Part shown: piece by piece, positions 34,716-46,522 of the stretch
Numbering within the stretch: the first letter of the stretch is position 1
Layout: every line of letters starts with the position of its first letter
NCBI GenBank assembly: GCA_002189035.1
Contig: NEEC01000002.1
Location: 806,001-870,000, forward strand
From: Utricularia gibba
Lineage: Eukaryota; Streptophyta; Magnoliopsida; Lamiales; Lentibulariaceae
Length of the DNA stretch: 64,000 nt
Reading direction: 5' to 3'
Program-made: the position numbers and the translations under genes
The notes under the pieces: model-generated
The model's input: only the letters and a program-made list of their open reading frames with translations
Told to the model about the DNA's origin: nothing
Databases searched by the model: none

Positions 34716-37013
34716 AGAAGGAGATAGCTACTGGTAGTGAACTGTCACAGCAGAAAAAAAGGCATAGACATATTGTGTCCTGGTCTTCAGAGGTAAGGGA
34801 GCTTTATTTGATTCTCAGTTGACATCTGGTTCCTAATAACTTCACTGAAAACATTTCGTTTTCAAATCAGGAGGATGAAATCCTGAGAGAGCAAATCAGG
34901 CTACATGGGACTGAAAAGTGAAAATTCTTGACTCTCTTGTTGGTTTCTTTGATTTGATGATGTGGTTGATCAATCTTTTTTGACAGTTGGGTCGTGATTG
35001 CATCGAAGTTTAGGGATAAATCAACTAGGCAATGCCGCAGAAGGTTGGTGAAAGTAAAATGGATGATGGCTACATTCAACTATCTCTCCCTGTTTCCATG
35101 GAGTTTTTCTTACACTTGTGTTTTTACTGTCTCAATAAAGGTGGTTCACTTACTTGAACTCTGATTTCAAGAGAGGAGGATGGTCACCAGAGGAAGACAT
35201 GCTGTTGTGTGAGGTTAAAACAGTTTTTATCCTAGCACTATCTTTTCTTCTCCACGGTGAAAAACCTGCTCTACTGGATTTGAGTACATAACAATGCGGG
35301 TATGATCTTAAACGCATTTCAGGCACAGAAGATGTTTGGAAACAGATGGACTGAGATTGCCAAGGTTGTCTCAGGCAGGTAATTCCATAGTAGCAAAGCA
35401 TATATCTGCAAAGGTGTTGCAAAACGGCAATTCTAGTTCTAATACACCCTGCTTTTCAGAACTGATAATGCTGTGAAGAATCGATTTACAACTCTCTGCA
35501 AGAAGAGGGCAAAGCATGAAGAAGTAGTAAGAAGAAGCAATGGATCTGAGACTACTCCACCTCGTAAAAGGATGAGGTTGTCTGAATTGACAAATTCTTT
35601 TCTATTATGATGTTTTTCACTTACTCATGTTTCATAAAATCGGTCATGTAGGACCTACATAACGAATACAACCTTAAACCAAGTAGAAGAAGCATCTGGT
35701 GATAATGGTGCTGCGAGTGATCTACATACATTAGTTGCTGAAAGTGCCTGTAGGAATACCATCAAACTACCTCCCCAGCAACAATGGGAGAAGAAATCAC
35801 TTGATGCTGGTAAGTTTTGTAGACTCGCATTGAGGAAGAAAGCCATAGCTTTGTCATTTTTGTTGCTTTATGCCTGAGATTCACATCAGGGAGTGGAAAC
35901 AGTATGACTAACTGTATAATCACTTAAAATTTCATGCTGAAATGTGATCCATTTCCACTCATGCAGCAGAAAACAATGCTGCTCAGCGAACATTTCTTTC
36001 AAGGGATGATCCAAGGATACGTACCTTGATGCAGCAAGCAGAATTACTCAGTTCACTTGCAATCAAGGTTAACTTGGAACAGACATATGAAAGCCTTGAC
36101 AATGCATCGATGGTAGTTGGAAAGCATAGTTATCTGAAAACAGTGTTGCATTTGAATGAAATAAAAAAGAATCAGATGATGCAATGTGTTTTTTGTTCTG
36201 AGCGACTTACTGTGCAGGCTCTTCAAGATTTTCTTGAACAAAACAAGCCATGTAATCAGCCATCATTTGGAAATCCAGATACTGGTTGTCAACTTGAGAA
36301 ATTCAATGATACTGTGGAGGGCTTATGGAGCTGTTCCAATGATGGGAGCAAAGGAGATTATTATGATTCTTCACTAGCTAGCTCTGAGTACAGCAGTGGA
36401 TCAAGCCTGCCTTCGGTTGATAAAACAGAAGTGTGTCAAGGAGAATTCTCTGTCCCACAAGAAGAAAATAGCCACGAATCGAAAGCAGATCAATTAGTTA
36501 ATAACCATTTTGTGGCTGGTGGAAAGCTTAACCGCCGCAAACCAAGCTGGATCGAAGGTAAACAATCTCCAATGATTTATGTCTGAGATGATATAAACAG
36601 CTCAGTCACAGGCTCTGAATTCTTCCACTTCGATGCAGTGGGAAACATATTAGCTTGTAGTGATGTAAAATATACTGACAGAGCAGTGACGTTTGACTGC
36701 CCCAGCAGGGAGTTTGATTCCCCTCTTCATGTGGCTCCATTATTCAGATCTTTAGCTGCTGCAATCCCCAGTCCCAAGTTTTCAGAAAGCGTAAGGAGTG
36801 CCATTTTGGTTACTTGTCATCCTTCGCAATACACTCCATGACATCTCGTTGTACATGTTGATTTCTCGACTACTTGAATAAGATCATTTCTCCTCCCTGC
36901 AGGAAAAGAACTTCCTGATGAAGACACTAGGAATAGAGCCAACTTCGCCACGCCCAGTATCGAATCCTTCACAACCTCCAGCCTGCAAGAGGTCCCTCCT
37001 CCATTGCCTATGA
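34712..37013 (+). CDS. FLP: FOUR LIPS/MYB88-type atypical R2R3-MYB
   Basis: Eleven exons: 34712-34792, 34871-34917, 34987-35043, 35141-35213, 35323-35378, 35460-35576, 35652-35809, 35967-36112, 36218-36557, 36639-36790 and 36903-37013; 445 residues. R2/R3 repeats carry FLP-specific blocks: RHIVSWSSEEDEILREQ, IASKFRDKSTRQCRRRW, NSDFKRGGWSPEEDMLLCEA and GNRWTEIAKVVSGRTDNAVK. C-terminal blocks TLMQQAELLSSLA, SSEYSSGSS, PLFRSLAAAIPSP and KTLGIEP match as well. FLP and MYB88 end the guard-mother-cell division by repressing cell-cycle genes. Intron 8 (36113-36217, 105 nt) has no stop and is a multiple of three, so its retention would insert 35 residues. Exon 8 begins at a CAGCAG tandem acceptor. 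Confidence 0.95.
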
Positions 37014-38724
37014 CTGATCTCAATTTGGAACTGGAATTCTGATCAGTCATTGCCAGCATTCTCAACTACCAACTTCTGTGTGGAGTTTTTGTTCTTGGAT
37101 TGCAGCCATTTAGACCTGAGTTTTTTCATGATAGGCCTGGGAAGATCTGCTGGGAATATAGCTTGCTATCAAGCTTCCTACTACTTCCAGAAGATCAACC
37201 TACATGATCTGCATCCTACTTGTTCCTTTTTTTTTTTTTTTTGCTTCCCATGGTGTGCCAGTGATTCTTTGTGTTTGTAGTGTGACGGAGAATGGATACG
37301 GTATCCGCAGCTCCGATTAGCATTCGGCTAGATAAGCCTGTACATATGAAGAAAGAGAAGCAACAGTGAAGTGTCTTAGTGCGTGCAACAATACGATGGC
37401 ATCTCGCCGTCAGAGTGAGTGATAGAGTTGGAAAGAATGAAATGCGGTCAGCATCATCTTTCTTTCCCTGTGGTTTTCTGTGTGCAATAAGTTCCCTTGG
37501 TTTTACAGTCATGTAACCATAGCCTACTGGTTTGAAGTATGTGATTTCATTACTCGAAAGTGTACCTGTTTCATTCTTCTCCAACAGAATTTGTGGAAAC
37601 ACCAAAAGGGATATGATAACCTGAGGGAAAGCTAAGAAATCATCTGTTGAAACATCGTGAATGGAAACAGACAGATTCCAATGAAACATAGAAAGTGGAA
37701 TGCTCACAGTGATACACTTTTTACTCTGAAGCTCCCTCATTTTCCCCCAAAACACTAACGCCTTCACAAAACACTGTATCACAGGATAGATTACATCTCA
37801 ATATTCAATGATCGGAGCTGCACAAATCCCAAAATGAATCGAAGTATGGTGCTCACAGCGTCTCCTGAAGGACACCCTGATAAATATACCCCGCCCAATA
37901 CCTGCAACGCAAAGTGACAAGAGAAGCACCCGATGGACGCTAGCAGTCTGAACTTCCAGTGCTAGTTCAGATCCTGCCCCTTCCGCAATTTGTCGGGCAA
38001 TTCATTTTCCCGGATTCCGATGCGCGGCGTAGACGTAGCGGTCGCCGGTAGGGATAGACCAGCGTGGCTTCCCACGTGGACAGCGGTTGGCTGAGATCGA
38101 CTCCATGCGTCCAAAACGTAAACGGTGTCTTTTAGCTTTTACATTTTTTATTCTAAAAATAAAATGGGATGACGTCATAAAATGAAAATGTCGTATATCC
38201 AGGGAAACGCGTCCACCGCCTACATGCTACCTGAGCTGGGAAAAATGGTTTCTTTATTCTCAGTGATATCACAAAGTCAACTAGCTTTGAGCGTTCACAT
38301 TGCACTCTCGTCAAAGTAGGAAGAAGCTGGTGTATTAATGGTGGGTTTTCTTTATCTTTGCCGCCATGACTTGATTTCCTGATGAAAAGGATCAGGTTTG
38401 GTGGAGAATTTCGCCTAGAGAGACTAATTGGAAAAAAATGAGCCGGGAGTCAAAATCGGGAAGTGTGCAGTGGTTTGAAATAAGTACATGAAATGGCACC
38501 GGGCGCCATATTGGGTCCACCGGGATTGTGAACAGGTAGGAAGAGGCAAATTTCGTTGCTTTTTGCCTCGCTGTTTCCTCACTTCTTCATCTGTGTTTTC
38601 AGTTTCTTTTTCTTGTTGTTTATGTGGCTTTGTTTTCTTTTAAGGCTGGAGTTCGATTCTCGTTTTGTGGGTCGTGAAGGTGCTTTTTGCGGGGTGTTCT
38701 GGTGTTGTTTTTGCTGAAAGTGAG
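37014..38724. other. FLP 3' flank and RLCK upstream region
   Basis: 37,014-37,800 is probably the FLP 3' UTR and downstream DNA, with a poly-T at 37,227-37,242. 37,800-38,100 has a GC-rich stretch with CCACGTGG (G-box) near 38,072. 38,550-38,724 is a TC-rich leader of the kinase gene. No further gene was recognised. Confidence 0.4.
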
Positions 38725-40631
38725 ATGGGAAATTGTGTGGGTTCGCCGGCAAAAGTTGATGCCACACACAGCGCGCTGTCTGGTACTTTCCTTCTTTCAT
38801 TGTATCCCTGTTTTCTGTCGTCGGTGGATTCTTAGATCTGTTACTCTTCTTGAATGGATCTATCTATTCATACATAATATGAGACCCCAAACTCTCTAAA
38901 TTATGGAATGGGTAGCTCTGATTTACCCAGCAGTGATTTGATACAAAGCTTCCCTTTTTAAAGAAATCCACAGTGGAAGCAAAATAAAAACCTCTCTTGT
39001 TGTTTCTAGACACATTCATGGGCTTTGAATCTGAAGTGTGTTTCTTGCACTGGTTAGGCATGAGGTCTTTTCTTTTGTTCTGATGCAAATGATGGTCATC
39101 TGTTACCTGGTTTTCTTCGAATTAGTACACTTTCACTCTATTGAAACACTTCCTGCACACGTATATCTTATCTTTCTAATGTTTTCCCTTCAGAAGCATC
39201 GAAATTCGGAAGGATAACCACAACCAGTTCATCTGCTCCTTCAAGCACAAGCGCTGGTACGAAAAGCAGTTTTGAAGAGCCTCCCACCCCAAGATCAGAA
39301 GCTGAAATTTTGTCATCCACCTCCGTGAAGGCCTTCTCATTCAGTGAGCTAAAGAGTGCAACTCGAAACTTTCGGCCGGACAGTCTTCTTGGTGTAGGAG
39401 GATTTGGTTGTGTTTTCAAAGGATGGATCGATGAGCACACTCTTACTGCTGTGAAACCAGGATATGGATCTGTCATTGCTGTAAAAAAGTTGAAACCTGA
39501 GGGATTTCAAGGTCACAAGGAATGGCTGGTACACAGATATTATCAAATGGTTTCTCTGAACTGCCTGCATCTCTTTCCACTTCTCAACACCCTTCTTTCT
39601 GCAGACTGAAGTGAACTACTTGGGGCAACTTCACCATCCAAACCTAGTTAAACTCATCGGATACTGCTGCGAGGGTGATAAGCGCCTTTTGGTGTATGAG
39701 TTTATGCCAAAGGGAAGCCTCGAAAACCACCTGTTCAGGCGTACGCATCACCATCTTTGTTTTCGTGTCTTTCTCAAGAATGAGACGATACTTAGATGCA
39801 TTCTTTTTTCCAGGAGGACCTCAAGCCCTGTCTTGGGCCACCAGGCTCAAAGTTGCCATAGACACTGCTAGGGGCCTTGCTTTCTTGCACGAAGCTGAAG
39901 AACAAGTCATATACAGGGACTTCAAGGCTGCAAACATTCTCCTTGATGCGGTGAGACACTCGTCTAGGCAACTCCATTTCTCCGGTGTCGAGCTTCTTGC
40001 TTTGTTACTGACAACCCCTTTACAGGATTTCAATGCAAAACTGTCTGATTTCGGGTTGGCAAGAGCCGGTCCAACAGGAGACAGAACGCATGTGTCAACC
40101 CAAGTGCTGGGCACACAAGGCTATGCTGCTCCGGAATACGTTGCCACAGGTCCAATCCTCACCCTCTTCATTCACTTTTAATCTCATTTTTCTAACAAAC
40201 CATGCCCCGAAACAGGGAGATTGTCCGCCAGAAGCGACGTGTACAGTTTCGGCGTCGTTCTGCTCGAACTACTCTCCGGCCGCCGTGCCGTCGACAGATC
40301 AAAGGTGGGTGTCGAGCAAAGCCTGGTGGACTGGGCAAGGCAGTATCTAGGAGACAGGAGGAAGCTGTTCCGGATAATGGACATCAGACTCGAAGGACAG
40401 TACCCTCAGAAGTCTGCATTCGCTGCTGCAACCTTGGCATCGGAATGCTTAAACCTGGACCCGAAACACAGACCCAGAATGGCGACCGTGTTAGCGAAAC
40501 TCGAAGAGCTGCGGGATCCGAAGCGATGCGGGCGAAGTTCCAGGGGCGAGAGACAAGCAGATCCACTGCATTGTTCCGAGGAACAAACGCCTCTGCCTTC
40601 TCCAGTCCCGGCGCAAAGAAGAAGTTGTTGA
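38725..40631 (+). CDS. PBL: Receptor-like cytoplasmic kinase, RLCK-VII / PBL family
   Basis: Six exons: 38725-38782, 39194-39528, 39605-39740, 39814-39950, 40026-40149 and 40216-40631; 401 residues. The N-terminus MGNCVGSP is an N-myristoylation (Gly2) and S-acylation (Cys4) signal, so the kinase should sit at the plasma membrane. Kinase motifs: G-loop [15 protein letters not shown]-equivalent VIAVKKL, catalytic [12 protein letters not shown] (Tyr in place of the His of HRD, as usual in this subfamily), DFGLARAG, activation loop [19 protein letters not shown] and [21 protein letters not shown]. It resembles APK2A/PBL2 (At1g14370). Such kinases relay immune and developmental receptor signals. 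The C-tail is Ser/Arg-rich and probably disordered. The frame is intact. Confidence 0.95.
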
Positions 40632-41847
40632 TGTCTGTATAGCATAGCCAGCCTCCGATCCATGATTATATATGTATGTATCTTCTCTTGTACCGGTTCA
40701 ATATATGTTTTAAAAATCAAAATTCAAATATATGTTTGATTTTATTTTATTTCGAAAAAAAAGTATCATATAAAATTAAGAAAAATATCTGTATATTAAT
40801 TGTTCATGTACTCCATTCATAACTAATGAGTAATTGATTCTTCCATTCTTTTTTAGATCGAACATTTAATACATACGTTTGCTATAAAATTTTAAATTAA
40901 ATAAATAATTTAATTTAAAATTGATTCAAGATAAATTAAAATCGTATATACAAGTTTACGAAAAGTTGAGTAGATAGTATATTTTATATTAAATCGTATA
41001 TTTAACTCAATTTAAATGTATTCATATTTTATTTAAAAAATCCGAAATTTTCGGCGAAAACATTGATGGGGTGAACTTGGCCAACTTGTGTGGGGTGGGC
41101 TATCTTGGGCCTCGGCAATTTACTGACGTTGGGCTAAGAATAGTAAAAATGCAGCCAGCACATGTGGGCTCAAGAGCCCACATACCTTGGGAGACGAATC
41201 TCGAGCCGGCCCAACTAAATTTTACAAATCATGGGCCCATGGTGCATGCCGAGGGAGTGCACCCCGAATACGGGTTTGACCATTCCAATTGATTGGCATT
41301 TAAGGCAATTATACTTTGTTTGAACAAAGACATGCATTTAAGGTAGACGTGTTTGGTTGACCAAGTAATTAAGAATGTCTGAAGTGCTTGTAAAAGCCAC
41401 TAATGACACCAGGCTAAGTGTCATCACTTTTCTAAGTATTTGGGTAGATTAGTCCCTTCAAAAATGCCCCTCTACTCCCATAGGTATGCTTCTTTAGCAT
41501 TAACCTATTTACAATATCCCTATTTTGATTGATCAAAAAAATTATATAATATCATGTTTTTTTATCGAATTTAACTCATTTTATATCACCATAAAATCAT
41601 GATTGGAGCATTTTAGGTCTGACAGTATTCTATATTCGTTAATGAACGAGAAAAGGAATAGGATCATTCTAATTTTATAATAAATGACGGAAAAAACGTA
41701 AAACAGTAGCGTGAAAATATAGATATTCCTCCGGTTTCAACTTCCACCAGATCCACTGATAGTATTCGGTTCCGTGTGTATTTGATTGATGGTAGAATCT
41801 CTAGTATAAATGTCATATAGAGATGATCATGAGATGGGTATCAAATC
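40632..41847. other. AT-rich spacer with site II palindrome
   Basis: 40,720-41,040 is very AT-rich. 41,060-41,240 has several GGGCC/AGCCCA motifs and a perfect palindrome (listed separately). 41,290-41,850 is the probable promoter of the PQQ-repeat gene. No gene is seen. Confidence 0.4.
41162..41183. repeat. Perfect 10-bp inverted repeat with 2-nt spacer
   Basis: ATGTGGGCTC-AA-GAGCCCACAT reads the same on both strands. Its core TGGGCT/AGCCCA is the TCP-binding site II half-site, so this is a symmetric candidate TCP site. It is about 660 bp upstream of the PQQ-repeat gene. Confidence 0.8.
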
Positions 41848-43637
41848 ATGAGTTCCTTTCAGTTCGTTCTCTGGGCGTTTTGTCTGATTTCTCTACTTCA
41901 TATCTCAACTGCAGATGTGAGTCATCTTCTTTCCGCCATTTCAATACAGTATGGTCGTCACTAACAATCTCTTTTGACATTGTTGGCAGTGGTTGACCCA
42001 TGGAGGTAACCTTGCGAACACTAGAAGCGCTTCGGGAGGAAGCATCAACCCTTTTACGGTGAAGCAAGGCCTGTTGAAGCTGCAGTGGAAGTTCCTCGCA
42101 GGCTTCGATATCAGCGCTACGCCGGCGATCGCTGACGGGGTGGTGTACGTTTCGTCGTGGAATGGATATCTGTTTGCTGTGAATGCTTTCACAGGTACAC
42201 AGATATGGAATCAGAGCTTGGGACAGTTGACAGGGTTAGTACCCACACTTCATAACGTGACGCTTTCGCGCGCTACTCCTGTCGTCGCGGATGATCTCCT
42301 CCTTGTCGGAATCTGCGGGCCGGCGAACGTCGTGGCGGTGAGACGAGACACCGGTGCGCTCGTGTGGTCCACTCAAGTTGATTCAAGCGAATTAGCCATC
42401 ATCACTGCTTCTGGAACTTATCATCTCGGGTTAGTTGATTCATTCTTGATTTCAAGATGAATATTTTGATGATCAAGTTCTTGTGTTCAGTGGGTTTTAC
42501 GTCGGGGTTTCGTCTTATCAAGAGAGTTTGCCGACGGGTGAGTGCTGCAATTTCCGTGGAAGCATGGTGAAGCTCGATGCACAGACAGGAAGAATCATCT
42601 GGCAAACATATGCTATTCCCGACAACGGCGGCCGGCTGGATCAATACTCCGGCGGAGCCATTTGGGGCAGTAGCCCTGCAATAGACGTGGCCCGTGGCTT
42701 AGTCTACGTCGCCTCCGGGAATCTCTACACCGTCCCCCCTGATGTTGCAGAGTGCCAAGCCAAGCAAAACAACGAGACAACACCGCCGAAGACGCCGGAC
42801 CAGTGCGTTGCAGCAGATGTCCATTTCGATTCATTCATAGCATATGATATACAAACGGGAAGCGTCAAATGGGCAACCCAGTTGGGAGGTTATGATGTAT
42901 TTTACATCGCTTGTATTAACTCAAGCAATCCAGCTTGTCCGCCGGGGCCTAATCCAGATGCGGACTTCGGAGAAGCACCCATGTTGCTCACCATATTCTC
43001 CGATGGGCGTTACCGGGATGTTGCTGTGGCTGTGCAGAAGAACGGGATCGCTTGGGCTTTGGATCGCGACAATGGCAGCGTCGTCTGGTTCACAGTTAAG
43101 TTGTCAGCAAATTCAAGGCAAGTTGTGTAATGCAAACCATGAGATACATACCTGTGACATGATGATGTTGGGCAGAAAGCAGGACCTGGATCAGATGAAG
43201 GAGGAGGAATGTGGGGAGCTGCAACTGATGGAGTACGGATATACACCAACATTGTTAATGCGTACGGGCTTCCCTTCCAGCTAGCTCCATCCAACGCGAC
43301 GACTACCGCCGGAGGATGGGTGGGGTTGGATGCCAACACCGGGAACATCCTCTGGACGACGGCCAATCCAAGCAATGACACTTCTCGTGGACCGGTGACG
43401 GTGGTTAATGGAGTTGTATTTGGAGGTTCAGTAGCTCCCAACGGGCCTTTGTATGCGATGGAGGCTTCCACCGGGGAGGTTATTTGGTCGTATGACACCG
43501 GAGCCAGCATATACAGCGGAGCTTCCTACAGCTACGGGTGCATCTACATCGGTAATGGGTATGATGGCGGCTCACAGTACCCTGGTTGGACTAGTGGCAA
43601 GTATCTCTTTGCCTTCTGTGCAAACGAAGAAGAATGA
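41848..43637 (+). CDS. Secreted PQQ-repeat quinoprotein, polyvinylalcohol dehydrogenase-like
   Basis: Exons 41848-41916, 41990-42429, 42491-43094 and 43176-43637 encode 524 residues. A signal peptide (about residues 4-20) precedes a beta-propeller of PQQ/WD-like repeats: ADGVVYVSSWNGYLFAVNAF, VVAVRRDTGALVWSTQ, MVKLDAQTGRIIW, FIAYDIQTGSVKWATQ, AWALDRDNGSVVWFT, VGLDANTGNILW, LYAMEASTGEVIWSYDTG. The GxIxW-type repeat ends are the family mark. Bacterial relatives are PQQ-dependent alcohol dehydrogenases; the substrate of the plant proteins is unknown to me. NNT/NTS sequons fit an extracellular protein. The frame is intact; exon 4 begins KAGPGSDEGGG. Confidence 0.88.
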
Positions 43638-45698
43638 AACAGGCACTGATCAGAAACAATACAAAATGAGTGGTATACTGTGCTAATAATGCCAGAGTTG
43701 CTGTAATCTCTGAAATTGTCAAACAACAGATGTTAATGTTGCTAAATATGTAAAACAAACTGTTAACACTGAGAATATCTCTTGTAACTGACAAGAAAAC
43801 TGGAAAGAGATGAAGTTTCACCATTTTCCTAGTTAAAGAATTAACTTCTACTTTACCAGGTGAAGCGAAAGCAATGCATAGAATGTAAAGTAAGACATTA
43901 GCATTATAGAAGACTCTGCAACTTTGGAGAGGAAACTCAAATTCATCCAAAAATATCATGCATTAGTTCTATAGTGGACCGGAAAGAACTACAGAAAATA
44001 AAAAAATTTAAATAAAATATGAGAGGAAGAGACCAGCACTCGACAGCGTCTCTTAGATATCCTCCGCATAGCATCGATATTGCCTCGCTCATTTATAATA
44101 CCTGCATAAATATTCTTTCTAAGTCACTGCACCTTCCTATGAATTTTCACTCACACGCTCCTGAGAGGCTACTTTTGCCTCTCTCTTGGACCGAAACGTT
44201 CATCAAATTTAGCAACTCGCACAAAATAATATGAGTTTTCAAATCTTTGTTGCAATTCTTCTGTCTTTTTTTTTCTCTCATTCTCCTTCCTGAGAAGAAA
44301 CTCACCTGCTGGGACATCCAAGTACTTGCACTTCTGCTTTCAGGATCTGGACTTTCTTCTTGTTTAACAGTTCCATTTTGTTTTCCAGGGCCTTTTCCGT
44401 TCCCATTCTTATTCCTTATAGCAAAAAATTCAAATGAAGGGATTATTTCTGCATCTTGCCTATATGCAGACAGACATGCAAGAATTTGGATATGCTCACC
44501 TATGATATGGAAATATGCAACTTCTAAAAAAACCCAAGTAGCAGAATAGAAAATACACGACTAGATGTAGCCAAATTTTCCTCACAAAGAAAATAACAAA
44601 CGCGAAAATGAAGAAATGGATACCTGTAAAAATAAGAGGGCATGATGAAAGCGTATCCGGTGCCTCTGTCCAATTCTCAGGGGCTTTCTCTCAGAATTTA
44701 TTCAAGAAATGAAGAATTCTGTTCATATATGAGAAGGTGAATGAAATTACAAATATCTTGACAAGAAAGGCGAAATCAGATAAACAATAAAACTCCATAC
44801 CAGATGGTACTGCTATCAAGCCTGCATCTACCGTAACATCTACATCGCCAAGAACCCGCGATTACATTCTCCACTAAAGTGAGGACAGCTTCCATTTCCA
44901 TTCCGATTCCCATCACTCTCTGCATCTCGAGTATCGAAACACACATTTTCGAGAAACGGATCAGTCACCGTCAAACCCCCGAAGTGTCAGCAATTCCAGT
45001 CCAGTAAGCGTCGTCCTGTTGAAGCTCTTCAATGGGTCGCGGCAGCGGGGCAACATATCGTGTTAGACCGCATCAACAGAGTCATTTCGAAACCTCGCAC
45101 AAACTGAACCCCACCACAGCGAAAAAGACCGCATCTAACAATGAGGCAAAAATGGCACATACTTTCATTACCCAACTCCATCAAAATGTAACCAATTTCA
45201 TCTATTTAAAGCACGAATCACACACTTGCATCGCGTGTAACAGCAAATGCCAGAAATCGTAAAGTTAATCCTTAAAACCAAAATGAAACCCTTATTTCGA
45301 CGGAGTTGTGGAATTCACTGTCGCCGGCGGCGCTACGGCACAGAAGTCTCTGAATGATATGTAGATCTGCAGTCTTTGCTGATAAAGACTCGAAATGACT
45401 TCAGGTTCATGAAATGTATTAATTAATATAAAAAAATTAGTATTTTATTTTAATATAAAATAGCATCAATTAAATGATCTCTTATGTTTTATTACAATAA
45501 AAAATTATATATATGATAAAAAAATTAAAAAATAATATTTCCTATAATATATATATATTTTTTTATCGTTATAAGCAATGAGATTTCCTTAGTATATTTT
45601 GTGTATGGAAATAAATTTGCAGTGAGCAGTACAACGATGGGAACACTCTGATCCTTTAAAGTTGCAACCTTTTACGTTCCCTTTATTCTGAAAAAGCA
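43638..45698. other. Unassigned region, possible minus-strand transcription unit
   Basis: No gene could be recognised. Between 45,400 and 43,990 on the minus strand there are exon-like pieces: an open stretch 44,310-44,420 (NGNGKGPGKQNGTVKQEESP) between an AG and a GTGAGT at 44,305, a GC-rich leader-like block at 45,300-45,370, and a hydrophilic stretch at 44,840-45,060 that is open only if one base is added at the C5 run 44,976-44,980. They cannot be joined into a convincing protein by eye. 45,415-45,560 is AT-rich and belongs to the HD-Zip promoter. Confidence 0.3.
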
Positions 45699-46522
45699 AT
45701 GGAAGGGGAAGAAGAACAAGTACACTACACAGCAAGAAAAGTTTCAATGAAACGGGAAGGGATTCCTTTCTCTCCTGGGCATGCTGATTCTCTCCGTTTC
45801 AATCTCCAGGGCAGATCCCAAGCTGCTCAAATGGAGGATGATGAACAGGAACTCCTTTTCCCCAGCCACCAGGAGAAGAAACGGCGGTTAAGAGCGGAGC
45901 AAGTTCAGTTTCTTGAGAAAAGCTTTGAGATTGAGAATAGGCTTGAGCCAGAGAGAAAAGCTCTGCTGGCTAAAGAAGCTGGTTTGCAGGAGAGACAAGT
46001 TGCTGTTTGGTTCCAAAACAGGCGAGCGAGGTACAGAACCAAGGTTCTAGAGAAGGATTACTATGCTCTGAAAGCGAGGTTCCAGACACTGAAAGCAGAC
46101 TATGATGCACTTGTGAAAGAGAATGAAGAGATGAGAAATGAGGTACAGTACATGTTTCTGGTGTTCTCCGTTGATCCTCTGCTTTTTTGTTCTTGTTTGG
46201 CTTCAGATTTGTAGCGTATCAACCTTATGTTCTTTTTTCATCAACAACACTTGTTTGCTCTGTGAAGATCATTCTTTTATCAGAGAAGATGAATCAAAAA
46301 GGAGAGAAGCTTAAGCAGGAAGAGTCCAATGAAGTGAAGCTACTGTTAGAGCCGCTAAATGGCGACCCTTTGGATTTTGATCTGTCACAAACTTTAGCCC
46401 AAGATGAAAAGAACAAGAGCACCCCAAAACTCGAGTTTGAATGGGATGAATATCTGCAACCAAATTGTTGCAATCTGGGATTCCCAGTTCGTAATCAGGG
46501 GACATGGTTCTGGAAGTACTGA
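45699..46522 (+). CDS. HD-Zip class I transcription factor
   Basis: Exons 45699-46142 and 46268-46522 encode 232 residues. The homeodomain (about 58-117) starts [20 protein letters not shown], continues [20 protein letters not shown] and ends [16 protein letters not shown]. It is followed at once by a leucine zipper ([25 protein letters not shown]). HD-Zip I proteins bind CAATNATTG as dimers and act in ABA/drought and growth responses. The usual helix-3 end [12 protein letters not shown] is changed to RARYRTK here, two substitutions in a nearly invariant segment. The C-terminal half is acidic with Trp residues (FEWDEYL, GTWFW), a probable activation tail. Closest subgroup by eye is ATHB5/6/7-like, not decided. 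Confidence 0.92.

Noticed and set aside
36186-36377. Alternative short open frames inside FLP
   Set aside because: They are other-frame shadows of exon 9, whose frame is confirmed by homology.
38640-38665. GTTCGATTCTC resembling a tRNA T-loop
   Set aside because: No matching acceptor, D or anticodon stems in the surrounding 90 bases.
40202-40642. 146-codon + strand frame in the kinase gene
   Set aside because: Out-of-frame shadow of the last RLCK exon.
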